Notes under the pieces: generated by a model
Databases searched by the model: none
The model's input: only the letters and a program-made list of their open reading frames with translations
What the model was told of the DNA's origin: nothing
Translations under genes and position numbers: made by a program
Part shown: one piece after another, positions 26,607 through 37,706 of the stretch
Layout: each line of letters begins with the position of its first letter
How positions within the stretch are numbered: the stretch's first letter is position 1
DNA from: Ischnura elegans
Lineage: Eukaryota; Arthropoda; Insecta; Odonata; Coenagrionidae
Assembly: GCF_921293095.1 (NCBI RefSeq)
Contig: NC_060252.1
Coordinates: forward strand, 79,442,866 to 79,506,865
Direction: 5' to 3'
DNA: 64,000 bases

Positions 26607-28763
26607 TTAATTACTGGAGTTAGCAATGCCACCATGGTATGCCTTTAAATGAGAAACATGACAGATTTTCTCTTTCCCAGGAGAAACTTCCAGAATAACT
26701 GTTACAGGAGAGAGGTACTTTTTAAGGACAAAAGGTCCGTTCCACAGAGGTTCCATTTTTGCCATTTTCTGTTCACCTTTAGAATTGACAGGATGGTTTT
26801 TGCAGAGAACAAGATCTCCCACAAAGAAAGTGATTTGGGAGTGAGATTTATCATAGGATTCTTTATGCCTATTTCTGGCCTTTTTTAAATTAGCAATTAC
26901 ATGATTCAGGCAGACTTGTCTGTCATTATCGCTGAGATCATTCTCGAATAAAGATTTTGGAATGTCCCACTGATTAATTAAAGGATGCTTTAGTTCTCTG
27001 CCGAAAATTATTTTGGCAGGAGAATAACCACTGCTCTCATGAGAGGCAGTGTTCAGGGCAAAATTTAAGTCAGCCAACATAGTGTCCCACGTATGGTGGA
27101 CATTATTGCACAAAATGGCAAGTGCAGATTTTAGATTTCTATGCAATCTCTCTACCTGATTAGAACAGGGATAGTATGGAGAAACAAAAATTTGCTTAAC
27201 CCCCAGTTGCAAACACATCTCCTTAACGGCATGAGATTTAAAAACTTGTGCATTATCAGAAACCAAATATTTAGGGAAACCGAATTTCGGGAATACTCTT
27301 TGAGTGAGTATTGAAACAACCGAACCAGCCGTAGCCTTACGAACTGGCTCAAGAAAACAGAATTTAGAAAAACCATCTATAAGAGAAAGTACATATTGGT
27401 GTCCACCTTTAGTCAAGGGTAAAGGTCCCACAAAGTCAATATAAAGTCTTTCCCAAACTTCAGAAGGATTGTGCGACGATAGCATGCCAGGAGGTGGAGC
27501 ATTTCTGGGTTTACAAGTTTGACACAGATGGCATTTTCTGACCATGTCATAAACCTCTCTTTTCATGTCCTTCCACCAAAAGTGTCTGCTAATCTTATCA
27601 TAAGTTTTAGCCATGCCCAAGTGAGCAGACAGACTAGAGCAGTGAAAATATTGAAAAATCATAGGCCTCAAGACCGTAGGCAAAACAGCTCTTCCTCGCT
27701 TAATTTTAGAATTCCCATAACATAATAGCTGTCCCTTCAGAAAATAGTTTTTGTCGTTCAAGGAATTATTATTAATCTGATTGAAAATATCCTTTAGAAC
27801 GAGATCAGTTTGTTGGTGTTTTCGAATGTCGACAAATGACAAAGGCAATTTATGTAACACACAAGAATAAGGAACAGCTGACTCCTTATGAGTGTTTGAT
27901 TCCACATCTAAAGGACTATTTGTAGATGAGAATGGCTCAATGCGAGAAAGACAATCTGCGACAGAATTAGATGATCCTCGAACATGATGCACAGTGAATT
28001 TATAAGAGGATAATTTAAGCACCATCCTGCCTAATTTGCCCAACTGCTTAGGATGAGAGAAAAGCCATGTCAAGGCACCATTATCAGTGTACAAGTGAAA
28101 TGGTTTTACTTGTAAGTAAACACTGAATTTTTGAATTCCAAAATGAATTGCGTGACACTCCAATTCATAAGAAGAAAATTTACGTTCATGTTCCGAGAGT
28201 GCCTTACTAGCAAAAGCCACAGGGACAAAATCGCCATTTACTTTGTGATTCAGAACGGCACCAACCGCCAAATTACTGGCATCGACAAATAAATGAAATT
28301 CCTCGTCAAATCGAGGGAAAGATAATACTGGTGGATTGGTGAGAGCTTTCTTCAACTGGCAGAAAGCCTCATTTTCAACGGCTGTCCATTGAAAAGGAAC
28401 ATTTTTACGTTTCAAGCGATTCAGTGGCATAGAAATTTCAGAATACCTTGGAATAAACTTGCAGTAAAACCCACAAAGTCCAATGAATCTGGCCACTTTC
28501 TTCACATTTCTGGGAACTGGGAATTGTTCAATTGGTCTCACTCTCTCAGGATCAACTTGCAAGGTTCCATTTGTGATGAGATGGCCCAGAAAAGTGAGTG
28601 ATTCCACACCAAGCTTAACCTTGTCCTCGCACACCGTCAAACCGGCTCTGCGTAGTTTGTTGAGGACAGCATTAACATGAGATACATGGTCTTCAGCAGA
28701 CTTGGAATAGATACACAAGTCATCAATATATGGATAGACACAGGAATATTTCAAATCGCCCAA
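26607..28763 (-). pseudogene. Gypsy-1 RT (C-terminal), RNase H and integrase
   Basis: 718-residue open frame that starts just before the RT catalytic loop (CVYPYIDDLCIYSKS). RNase H follows (HLFVDASNLAVGAVL, SSYELECHAIHFGIQKF, YTDNGALTWLF). The integrase has a zinc-binding HHCC part (CHLCQTCK), then catalytic Asp in LYIDFVGPL, Asp in LVSDNAQVF and Glu in SNQVERLHRNL, and a C-terminal domain ending near LKAYHGG. It lacks its own start, because the upstream RT half is out of frame after the deletion at about 28765. Apart from that break the enzyme motifs look complete. Confidence 0.9.
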
Positions 28764-28770
28764 TACTTCA

Positions 28771-30246
28771 TTAATGAGACGGCGTCACAAAAGCAGTTAA
28801 TTTCTTAGAATTCTCAGATAATGGTATTTGATGAAAGGCAGAATTGAGATCAAGAACAGTGAAATATTTTGCATCAGCAAGATATTGGAATGCATGTTCA
28901 ACAGAAGGTGTTGGATAACCGTCTGATTTAACAACTTTGTTTAACTTACGGTAATCGACCACTAGTCTTTCGGATCCATCTTTTTTAGGCACTAGAAAAG
29001 CTGGCGAACACCAGTTTGAATTGGAAACCTCAATCACTTTCTTATCAAGTAAAGATTGGATGTGTTTCTTCATTAAATTAGCCTTTGGAGGTGACAACGA
29101 ATAAGGATGGGATCGAATCGGAGTTGAATCTAGCAGTTCAATTTCGTATGTCATAACAGATGTGACCCCCAATTCTTGAGAAATCACATCAGGAAATTTT
29201 GACAATAAGCCCTTCAACTTATCACACAACGTAATTTCAGTGGACGACAGAACAAGTGATTCGGACGAGTTACTAACTGGCGCCGATTTAAACGCTTCGC
29301 AATTGTCCGTAAAAGAAAAAAGAGAATTCGGGGCATTTTCAAAACTGACGTTCGTCGGACGAATAATCATCTTTGAATTACAGATGAAATCCACACCCAG
29401 TAACACGGGAAACGGGATTTTAGCTAGATAAAACACGTGGTTCCAAGAAAACTTGCCTATTTGAACCTTGAGTGAGACAGAGGAATTAATATGAAAAGGC
29501 TGCCCCGACACAGTGATTAAATCGACGTCAACATTCTTACGAATAACCTTTCTCCGGCAACATTTCAGAGAAGCATAGAAATCTTCATCACACAGTGAAA
29601 CTGAACACCCAGTGTCAATTAAAGCCTGGCATGGCATAGAATGAAGATTAATAGATAATATTGGCAATCGAGTCGAACACTTGTCACGGACACTCATCAA
29701 ACTCACAGCAGGCTGAGAAAATCGTCGTCTTTTGCGACACTCGTTCACTTTGTGGCCAGGTTTATGACAGAAAGAACAATTAATAGGAAAAGAAACTTCC
29801 CTAGACGCACTGGAAGAGGCAACAGAAGACGTGTTCCTAGAGATACGATGGAAAGTGTTGGAATATTCAGCACAGTCCATTAAATGTTTAGAAGCCTGCG
29901 TGATAACAGAGTCCAATTCTACAAATGTGTTAGGCTGATTTGAGAACATAATTGCAGATTTTGTTAAAGGATTTAACCCTTGAATAATGAGTCGCACAAT
30001 AGAAGACTCGGAATACTGCAAACCCAGCACCTGAGTGGCATTACGCACAGAACACACGAAATCGTGGGGCGTTTCGCGAGGGAACTGAAATCTCTTAACT
30101 TTCGTAGTGATCAAGCGATCAAACTCTCTGTCACTAACAATTCTAGCCCAAACTTTTTCTGTGATTTGAGACCATGCGAGATTCAAGTTTAACCCTTTCA
30201 GTACCGACTCCAGAGTTTTGGTCAGAAACTGATGAAATTTATCCAA
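28771..30246 (-). pseudogene. Gypsy-1 gag C-terminus, protease and start of RT
   Basis: The 491-residue open frame begins in capsid-like sequence (REFDRLITTKVKRFQF, ETPHDFVCSVRNATQVLG), followed by one CCHC zinc knuckle (CSFCHKPGHKVNEC). An aspartic protease follows with LIDTGCSVSLCD as active-site motif and FPVLLGVDFI as the second part. The RT then starts (KKHIQSLLDKKVIEVSNS, CSPAFLVPKKDGSERLVVDYRKLNK, FTVLDLNSAFHQIPL). The frame stops after FVTPS, where a deletion of roughly 25 residues joins it to the next part in another frame. Gag normally has 150 or more further N-terminal residues, so the element is 5'-truncated. Confidence 0.88.
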
Positions 30247-30748
30247 AGTGAGTGTTTATGACCATAGACTCTCCAGTATTTTTTTCATAATTTTTACAAA
30301 AACCATCTTAAAGTTATTGTTTGTCAATGATCATGGACAAAGTTTCTTGAGGGATAACGTATCTACCTGTTCTGAACTCTGATGATATGCAGACAGAAGT
30401 GGGTCACTGGTATTCACTTGTGTGGTTATCATTTGCTTTAGTATAAATAAGAGTCGATTCACATAATGGTAACAAAAACAATGAAAAATATTAAATATAA
30501 ATGATGAAATTAAGGATCAGCATATGGGCATAATAGTACGTAGGTAAAATGAAAACAAGTTTTAGCATATAATTTGTACATTCATCTTTTTGTTTCAAGG
30601 TAGTGATTTAGGTAAAACATATGGCACAGAAATAGCATTGAACATCACATAATAGTATCACAAGTAAGGATACAAATATAATAATATCAAACGAAACACA
30701 AAAATGGATTGGGTACACATGTAAATGCTTCACTTGCACAGGCAAGGT
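30247..30748. other. AT-rich spacer between gypsy-1 and piggyBac-1
   Basis: About 500 bases; no open frame and no LTR-like pair recognised. Confidence 0.5.
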
Positions 30749-33049
30749 TTATTTCAAATGAAACTCACGGAAGCAATTTCTGTCTTTGCTAAGGCAAAGG
30801 TAAATTTGGCACTTTTCACACCTAAAATGTGATTTCCCTTTGCAGCTACCGTTTTTGCATCTTCCTGCTTCTTTTTTCCCACAATGGATGGGAAGATGAT
30901 CAATTGTGTCATGGCTGATTTCTTTGCTGGGCCGATATTCGTATTTTTGTTTCGGGGTTCCTTCATTTTCATTCTTACCGTCTGATCGACGACCACGTTT
31001 TCTACTAAGCAGTGGCTTATTAGCCATGCAAAGAGCCTCAGCCACCCGCACCCTGAAGTGCATTAAATCTAGTACTTGCTTTTGTGGTACTCCGCTTTTG
31101 ATAGCATCTGCACGGTATTCGAGCCAACTGTTCACAATTGCTAAGTCCACTGCATGGAATATAAGACGCAGAGTCCACTTTTTTGATCTTATAAAAATTC
31201 TGTATATGCCAATCAGAAAATCCATTTTGTCTACCCCACCCATCGATGAATTGTATAATTTTATTACTTCTGGCCGTGGAATTTGAACATACTCTTTTTT
31301 GATGCCATCCCAGCGTCTTGCCAGGTCTGGATTTCCAACCCCTATAAAATTAGATGCGATATTTACGACCCTATTATCCATCCATTTCACGAAGGCGACG
31401 TCTTTAGTCTTACTAGTCACTTCTTCCATTTAACCTCTTTCTTGCTTTAGAACTTCTTTATCAGTCATTGTTGGAGGTTTCGATAATCTATTTGCTCGAG
31501 CTGTTCCGGCAGCCAGGATATTCTTATGCTTCAAAGCTTGAAGCATGTTGAAGTTAGTGAAATAATTGTCAAAATAGAGTTGGTGATTTTGATTACCAGT
31601 CTCATAAATTCTTTCACTCAAATGAAGAACTACCGCTCCTCCAAATCCAAAAGTTTTTTGTAGGCCTTCCTCTATTTCTGTTGTTTTCCCCTGGTAAATA
31701 ATAAAGTCATAGCATAAACCACTTTCTCCACAAAGCATAAAAATCTTTACTCCCCACTTATAAGGCTTCCCTTTTATGTACTGTTTGACTGACAACGTCC
31801 CCTTGAATGGAACCATTTGTTCATCCACACAGAGTTTTTGTTCCAGGTCTAGTTCTTTGCACCTCTTCTGAACTGCTTGAAAAATAGGACGGACTTTGAA
31901 CAAACGGTCCTTACACGACTTATCGTGCTCTAAATTATTAACTAGATGGAGATGATTCCAAAGCTTGAAAAATCTATTTTTCGTCATTGCATTGAAAAAA
32001 TTAAGTCCCAATGCTTTATCCCAGTATAAATGCACCCGGGGAAATTTTAATGCACCCATCATTATATGGAGACCAACCAAAACTTGAAGCTCCTGGCCAT
32101 TAGTAATGTCAAAATTCAAGGTTCCCTGCTGTAATGCATAAATGTTAGTGAATTCTGCCATTTCCTCAAACAGCTGAGTTGGTATATACCGATAAAAATA
32201 CTTCACAGGACTCATAGTATCTTCCAAATCATTGTCATTCCCAGGAAGAGGCATCCAATTTGTGTCAACAACTGCTAATGGCCTGCGCTGCCACTTGATG
32301 CTCTTGCGGTCTGTAAGATTAACCATTGCGAAGGCATGACTACCCATCATGGGTTCATTTTCGGTCCCCACTTCTTCATTTTCTTCTTCGTTATCAAATT
32401 CATTCGTCACTGTAAAGGGAACAAACAATATTATATGATACAATATAATGGCCTCCTGAGTGATTTTTATGCAGTTTAAATAATTTAAAATAGTTACTTT
32501 TGGGAACTCATGCACATAGAATGATCAAATTCAATAATTTCATTTTCTTTATAATCTTTGAAGGGCACGGTATCAGGAGTGGTACCGATCCGTTCCAGTG
32601 TTATAGTGCATTAAAAGTATGAATTATAATAGTGAAAGCAGTAGGATATAATAAGGATCACTGACAGAAGGAAATAACAATAATGGAAACGTATTTTCAA
32701 ATTTCCATCCATATGAGGATCTTGTCCACATTAGGATTTGTTTTAGCAAGGCCATGGTACTACTTTCCGTCAAAGATAAACATCTTCATTTGCAACTTAT
32801 GCTATCATATATTAAAACTTTATAATTGCAACACGACACTGATTCATAAGTCACATAAATACATATGAGAGTAACAGATAAAATGGGTACCTGGGTCTTT
32901 TACAGGAGGCAATAAATCAATTTCATTTCCTTCGTTTCCCTCATCATCACTACCTCCTTCTAATTCTGACAGTTCTCCATTTTCAAGAATGTCCAGCACA
33001 AATGATTCAAATCGATCATCGTTTGCCTTTCTAGCAGTGCATAAGGTCC
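30749..33049 (-). pseudogene. piggyBac-type transposase (piggyBac-1), two coding exons, one in-frame stop
   Basis: DDE_Tnp_1_7 family. An N-terminal acidic exon (32891-33049; ILENGELSELEGGSDDE) is flanked by TTTTACAG and a GTACCC donor. The main exon runs from 32409 to 30749, after TTTACAG; the phases fit. The catalytic domain shows VDEQMVPFKGTL, LYFDNYFTNFNML and MGGVDKMDFLIG, holding the three Asp of piggyBac enzymes. A Cys/His-rich C-terminus (CGKKEAGRCKNGSCKG, CEKCQIYLC) matches the piggyBac ring-like domain. A single TAA at 31430-31432 interrupts an otherwise continuous frame. piggyBac enzymes cut and paste at TTAA; no terminal repeats were identified. The true start codon was not found; a donor-like CTAAG/GTAAGC at 33132-33137 may belong to a 5' non-coding exon. 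Confidence 0.87.
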
Positions 33050-33137
33050 CTGTAAAAGTAAAATCATAAAACATATAAAGCTGTAATCCATTAACGTGAA
33101 CCACCATAACATAGTGCTCACAACAAAATGCTTACCT

Positions 33138-33910
33138 TAGATACTGCTGTCCTCGTTCAAGGACAACGGTATTCATTAGCATATTATGGTAACTAATATT
33201 AGAGAATATATCACAAAAATGCTTCCAAATATTAAGTGAATATTTAGGAAACAAATAAACTTAATTCCAAGAACTTGCAAGAAGTATAACTTACAAAAAA
33301 TATTGGAAATATGAAGACTTACCACGTTGTTTACTGGAACTAGTTGCCAACGATCATATACCCTACGGTAAGATTCGGCACTCCACGTTAAAAATCGCGT
33401 CGTAAGTTCGACGGTAGTGGTGCCAACCGATCCTGCGGCGACTGCGACTGCGGCGGAGAAATGGGATGGAAGGTCCTCAAGGAGGTGGCTGGAATGGGTA
33501 GAAGTGCAAGGCGTGGGGGGGGGGGGGGGGGGGGGGGAGAGTGGAAAAACCAAAGGAGGTAAAAAGGTTGGAAATTGAAGGGTTTTTTTTCCAGGGTTAA
33601 CAAACTTTGAACATAGAAATGAAAGCATTTGAATACACGTGGCGGTCTTCTTATCTTCGGGTGTTGTTTCCGAGGGCCATCGGTGAATGGTGTGGAAGGG
33701 GGGGGGGGGGGGGGGGGGAAGACGTCGACTGTGCCCGTAGGCTGCCGTGCGGATTAGTAGGGGGCCTCGAGGACGCGTTCTTCTGAGGGTGTGTAGGTGG
33801 GGGTGGGGAGCGGGGGGTCGGCGGTTAGGATTCACTGTATGGTTCTTGTGGGATCTCATTCACGTCGAGTGGGCGATAGGAGGGGGGGAGGTGGGATTGT
33901 AACACTTCTG
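33138..33910. repeat. G-rich low-complexity region with two long poly-G tracts
   Basis: G23 at 33515-33537 and G21 at 33698-33718, in a region also containing GGGGTGGGGAGCGGGGGG (33802-33820) and further G runs to about 33892. Pro-rich minus-strand frames here are a by-product of the composition. Such tracts readily form G-quadruplexes and are error-prone in sequencing, so their lengths may be wrong. Confidence 0.85.
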
Positions 33911-35090
33911 GGAAACGCACTATTGGATCTCAATGGAAAGCAAGGGCGATTTTGAAAGGTAGAGGTTGTCGTTGAGAAGGGAAACCTGGGAATGTTTACG
34001 TTGGTGGATCTCTAATTGTTCCAAGGCGTCTAATTTCCTCCCTTTGGTATTTTTATGGAGAACTTTGGTTGCGAAGTTTGGATTGTGGCCGCTCTCAATG
34101 ATGTGTTTGGCCACCATCGAAGTTGGGTTACTATGGGCGATGCACTTCCTATGTTAATTGAATCTCGTGTTGAAATCTCTTCCTGTCTGACCTATATATT
34201 GCGCATGGCACTCGCAACACTTAATCTCGTATACACCACTCAGTTTTTCACTTTCGAATAGGTCTTTGTGTTTACACAAGAGTCGGGATAATGTTGTGGG
34301 GGTGTAAAAGGAAACTGAATTTTTCCTTAAGGATTTGGTTGGCAATCTTGTAGGAGAGATCTTTGATGAAGGGAATTCTGCACCATTTACGGGGTTCACT
34401 TATCTGCTGTGGGGAGAGAGAGGTGTGGAGGTTCACTGCTTGTTGTCGTCTTTTTTTTTGCAAGCAAAGAGTCGAGTTCCACACTGTATCCATTGTTAAT
34501 TGCTATTGACTGGCTGGCCAGGAATTCTTTATGGTAGTGATTGTTATTCATAGGAATGTTGATTCATCTATGGATTAGGGAATGAAAACCAGCTAGTTTG
34601 TGTGAAATAGGGTGACATGAATCCGCTGGGATGACCTGATCTGTGAAAGTAGGTTTTCTGTATATTGAAAAGACATGGTTTTGTTTTTTAATTTCCACAG
34701 ACAAATCTAAGAAATTTAATTTTTTGTCAACTTCCAGTTCCATTGTAAACTTTATAGAGTTATGTAGTGAGTTAATGAGCTGGAGAAAACTATCTAGCTG
34801 TTTGTTGGTGCCGGTCCAGCAGCACAAAATGTCATCGACGTATCTGAACCAGTAGAAAATGTTTTGGCAATACTGTGGGTGTGACTTGAATAGTTATTCT
34901 TCTAGGTGGTCCATGAAAATCTCGGCTAGTATGGGCGAAAGTGGTGATCCCATGGTTAGACCTTCATTTATCTTATAGAATTGTCCGTTAAAGCGGCAAT
35001 AATTTTGCTCCACACAGATTTCCATTAATTGATACAGCTCTTCTATGATCAGTGGGTGGATGTTTGATTTAGATAGTATTTCTTTGGCTA
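33911..35090 (-). pseudogene. Penelope-like element: RT fragment plus GIY-YIG endonuclease, decayed
   Basis: Reading right to left on the minus strand: RT pieces NEGLTMGSPLSPILAEIFMD (34900-34990) and FRYVDDILCCWTGTNKQL (about 34790-34850), then LEVDKKLNFLDLSVE and IYRKPTFTDQVIPADSCHP, all typical of Penelope-like reverse transcriptases. Further left come the GIY-YIG endonuclease GVYEIKCCECHAQYIGQTGRDFNTRF (34154-34230) and its end (HIIESGHNPNF). Frames change several times and stops occur, so it is inactive. The N-terminal part of the RT is missing: at about 35090 the sequence switches to a different LINE. Penelope elements differ from LINEs in pairing a telomerase-like RT with GIY-YIG. Confidence 0.85.
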
Positions 35091-36510
35091 AGATTTTTTA
35101 TCTTAGTGATTCCATTGATTTCTAGTGTTGTTCGACGATTGGTAAAATAATCCCTCGTCTGGTTAAAAATTGTCTTCGAAACTTTCTGCGTCAGTAATTC
35201 GTTTAAAATATTTGGCCACCACGCGTTGTCGAATGCACCTGCAATGTCTAAAAATATACCCAGTACGTATTTTGGCGATGCATGTTCGGCTATGGAGATA
35301 ACTTTTTGAATGGCGTCTACTGTCCCTTTGCCAGGCATGAAACCGTATTGATTTTGATTAAAGTATTTCTGCTGCTCGAGTTCGAAATTGAGTAATTTTG
35401 CAACCATTTTTTCGTAAATTTTTCCAAGCACTGGAAGGAGTGTGATGGGTCGGTAGGCCTTTGGATCTTCGGGGTCTTTATTCGGGTTTGGAAATTTTTT
35501 TAATACACCATGTTTCCATTCCGTGGGGAAAGTTTCACTTGTAAGTAATTTATTGTAGATTTCCAACATTTCATTCATGGTTTGGGGATTATTTATTTTA
35601 TTTCAACTTTGATTCCGTCGTGCCCCGGGGATTTTTTATTTTTCAGGTCTTTAATGATTTCAGTCAGATCATTTAATTTAAAGGACGTTGCACCTTCACC
35701 AGTATTTAGTTTTTCTTTTGTTTTTGCGCGTATTAGTTTTTTATCATTTGTTTCACGATCAGAGGGTAGGAGCGTGTTTAATAGAAGCATTATTGTTACT
35801 TCAGTATTATTCGTAAATTCGCCGTTGGTTTTTTTCAGTGTGCTTGGTGTTATAGATTTATTTTTATTTCTTAGAATTCGGTAGGCACCACCCCAAGGAT
35901 CTTCGTTGCCAGCACTGATAATTTTTTCCCTACTTGTCTTTTTAGCAATTTTTATTTCATAAGCGTATTTATTTCTTGCGTATATGTATTCGTTTCTCCA
36001 TATTTCCAAGTTATGAGCCTCAATGATTTGTTTCTGACTGAATTTCTTTTTCATTTTTCTACACTGTTTCCTTAACTTTGATAATTTGTTATTCCACCAC
36101 GGTACTTTTCTTTCCTTTAGTTTGATTTTGGGAATTGCTACTTCACTGGCTTCCGTTATTATTTTCGTAAGGGTATTCACTTTGGGATCTGAGATTAATT
36201 CACTTTTCCTGGCATTTATTTCCTCTTTGAATTTTCCCAATTTGCTTTCGACAGATTATAAGTATTTCCGGATGTAGGAGGAGGTGAGTTGATTTGTTTT
36301 TCAGTATGTACTACGAAGGTTATTAAACGATGGTCACTTAAGGATTCCTCCTCTTGAACGTTCCAGTCGCTGACTCTATCTATGAGACCTTTGGATAAGG
36401 TCACATCAATATTCGAAGTAAAACCATTCGGGCTTTCATACGTCGTTAAGTAGTTAAAATCATTTTCAATCGTCATTTCGTAAAATAAAATAAAATCTTG
36501 TAGCTTTACT
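35091..36510 (-). pseudogene. LINE relic: endonuclease C-terminus and RT N-terminal half
   Basis: Minus strand. The end of an APE endonuclease (NGFTSNIDVTLSKGLID, ESLSDHRLITFVV) lies at 36216-36510. The linker (VPWWNNKLSKLRKQCRKMKKK, GAYRILRNK, KSPGHDGIKVE) lies at 35593-36240. The RT (FPTEWKHGVLKKFPNPNKD, YRPITLLPVLGKIYEKM, QNQYGFMPGKGTVDAI, GIFLDIAGAFDNAWW) lies at 35091-35578. Frameshifts separate the three. Sequence stops before the catalytic YADD box, where Penelope sequence begins. It is a Jockey/R1-like LINE, distinct from the A/B/C family. Confidence 0.85.
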
Positions 36511-37221
36511 CGTATAGTAGGTATAGTGCGACACCCAGGTTTCATCTCCAGTGACTATGGACTTGAGAAAAGGATCCCCTTCCATTCTGTAGCGGCCCAA
36601 AAATTCACGAGCTGCAGCCACTCGTTGTGACTTGTGTTCGGGCGTCAGCTCTCTCGAAACCCATCGGGCGCAAACTTTTCGAAAATCGAGTTTTTCCGAG
36701 ACAATCTCATGAATGATGGATCGTGAGATCTCAGGGAGACACTCATGGAGTTTGTCCACAGTGGAACGGCGATCTTCACGTACAGCACTGTCGACTTTTG
36801 CCACAAGTTTGTCCGTGACAAATGAGGGTCTGCCTCTTCCACTTTCGTCCTCAAGTGAATGTCTTCCCACCTTAAATTCACGAACCCATCTCCTCACCAT
36901 TGATTCACTCATTACACCCTCTCCATACACAGAAACAAGCTGTTGATGAATTTCAACCGATTTGAAACCACGGGCATGAAGAAATTGAATCACTCCGCGC
37001 ACAACAACTCGAGACGGAACAGGCACCGAGGTGGCGGGACGCGACGTCGAGGACTCCATTTCAACGAGTTGCTGTGACTCTGTTTTTTAGGCTACTGAGC
37101 CTATCTCCCTCTCATTCTATTCAGAAGATTCCCCTCTTTTGTACAATGTAGCCACATTTGTCAAAAAGTGCCTCTAGCGATCTACACACCAAAATGGAAC
37201 TTATTTTCTGGATGACCCCCG
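36511..37221 (-). pseudogene. mariner transposase, 3'-truncated, with 5' terminal inverted repeat
   Basis: The open frame from ATG 37059 encodes the paired-type helix-turn-helix of mariner (VVVRGVIQFLHARGFKSVEI, SMVRRWVREFKVGR, KLHECLPEISRSIIHEIV) and the first catalytic Asp (IVTGDETWVSHYT). Right after that motif the sequence changes to LINE endonuclease, so the second and third Asp are missing. About 160 bases upstream of the ATG, the minus strand at 37221 reads CGGGGGTCATCCAGAAAATA, a classical mariner terminal inverted repeat, next to a TA dinucleotide. The other end of the transposon is not in the window. The 197-residue frame continues into LINE sequence only by chance. Confidence 0.88.
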
Positions 37222-37223
37222 TA

Positions 37224-37332
37224 GCATGAAAAAACGTCGTTGAACGTCGTCGTCGATGAAAAAGCGTAAACCAGTGGAAGGAACACTGGAGTTCCCAAAC
37301 AAGGAGAAAACTAAAGCGTGAAACCTGACGTT
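37224..37332. other. Short spacer
   Basis: About 110 bases between the mariner inverted repeat and LINE fragment F; nothing recognised. Confidence 0.5.
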
Positions 37333-37706
37333 TCAAGGTGGGCCTCATCTGTCATGGGTACGCGGAGAGAGGAGGTTGTCATAACAAGACTGAGGATAGG
37401 AAACTGCGCCATGACTCACTCTTATCTATTCACGGAAGATGTTAGCGAACTATGAGAGGTGCAAATGACCTTGCTGTCGACGCACCCCAAAAAAACGCAT
37501 CTCTGCTACTACTACGGAAGATAAAATCCCGCCTCAGTGTAATGTATGCGACTCCGTTATTAGTGTAAAAAATTTCTTGACAGTGTGTGACTTATACCAG
37601 GTATGGCGAAATAGAATGGACCTTGTCGGAGTATTAAAGGACATGCTCCGTGACGACCCTGAGTAACTTAGCCACACAATTCATTGTTACCCTTTTTAAA
37701 TATTTA
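37333..37706 (+). mobile_element. LINE fragment F: ORF2 C-terminus, decayed, interrupted by insertion G
   Basis: Encodes REEVVITRLRIGNCAMTHSYLFTED (37360-37440) and, after a 73-base insertion, PPQCNVCDSVISV (37523 on) through LTVCDLYQVW and VLKDMLRDDPE to about 37680. This matches the ORF2 end of the A/B/C/D family, closest to D. A stop and a small shift are present near the end, and the 3' stem-loop is missing; copia sequence follows. Confidence 0.85.
37432..37522 (+). mobile_element. LINE insertion G: 73-bp 3'-end-only insertion with target-site duplication
   Basis: ACGGAAGAT at 37432-37440 is repeated at 37514-37522. Between them (37441-37513) lies only the terminal module of the LINE family: a short lead, GAGAGGTGCAAATGACC, GTCGACGCACCCC and CTACTACTA. 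Removing the insert and one repeat rejoins the ORF2 frame of fragment F. It is an extremely 5'-truncated retrotransposition event. Confidence 0.9.

Larger units (their letters stand above)
26607..30246 (-). mobile_element. Ty3/gypsy retrotransposon gypsy-1, degenerate, LTRs not found
   Basis: Gag C-terminus, protease, reverse transcriptase, RNase H and integrase lie in gypsy order on the minus strand. The start of gag and both LTRs are missing or unrecognisable. One internal deletion with a frame change sits in the RT near 28765. Confidence 0.9.

Noticed and set aside
33176-33859. Minus-strand Pro/His-rich frame of 227 codons
   Set aside because: Produced by poly-C composition opposite the poly-G tracts; no domain.
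36466-36530. Fusion protein of mariner and LINE sequence
   Set aside because: The mariner frame runs some 15 codons into antisense-independent LINE DNA by chance; the LINE reads in another frame.
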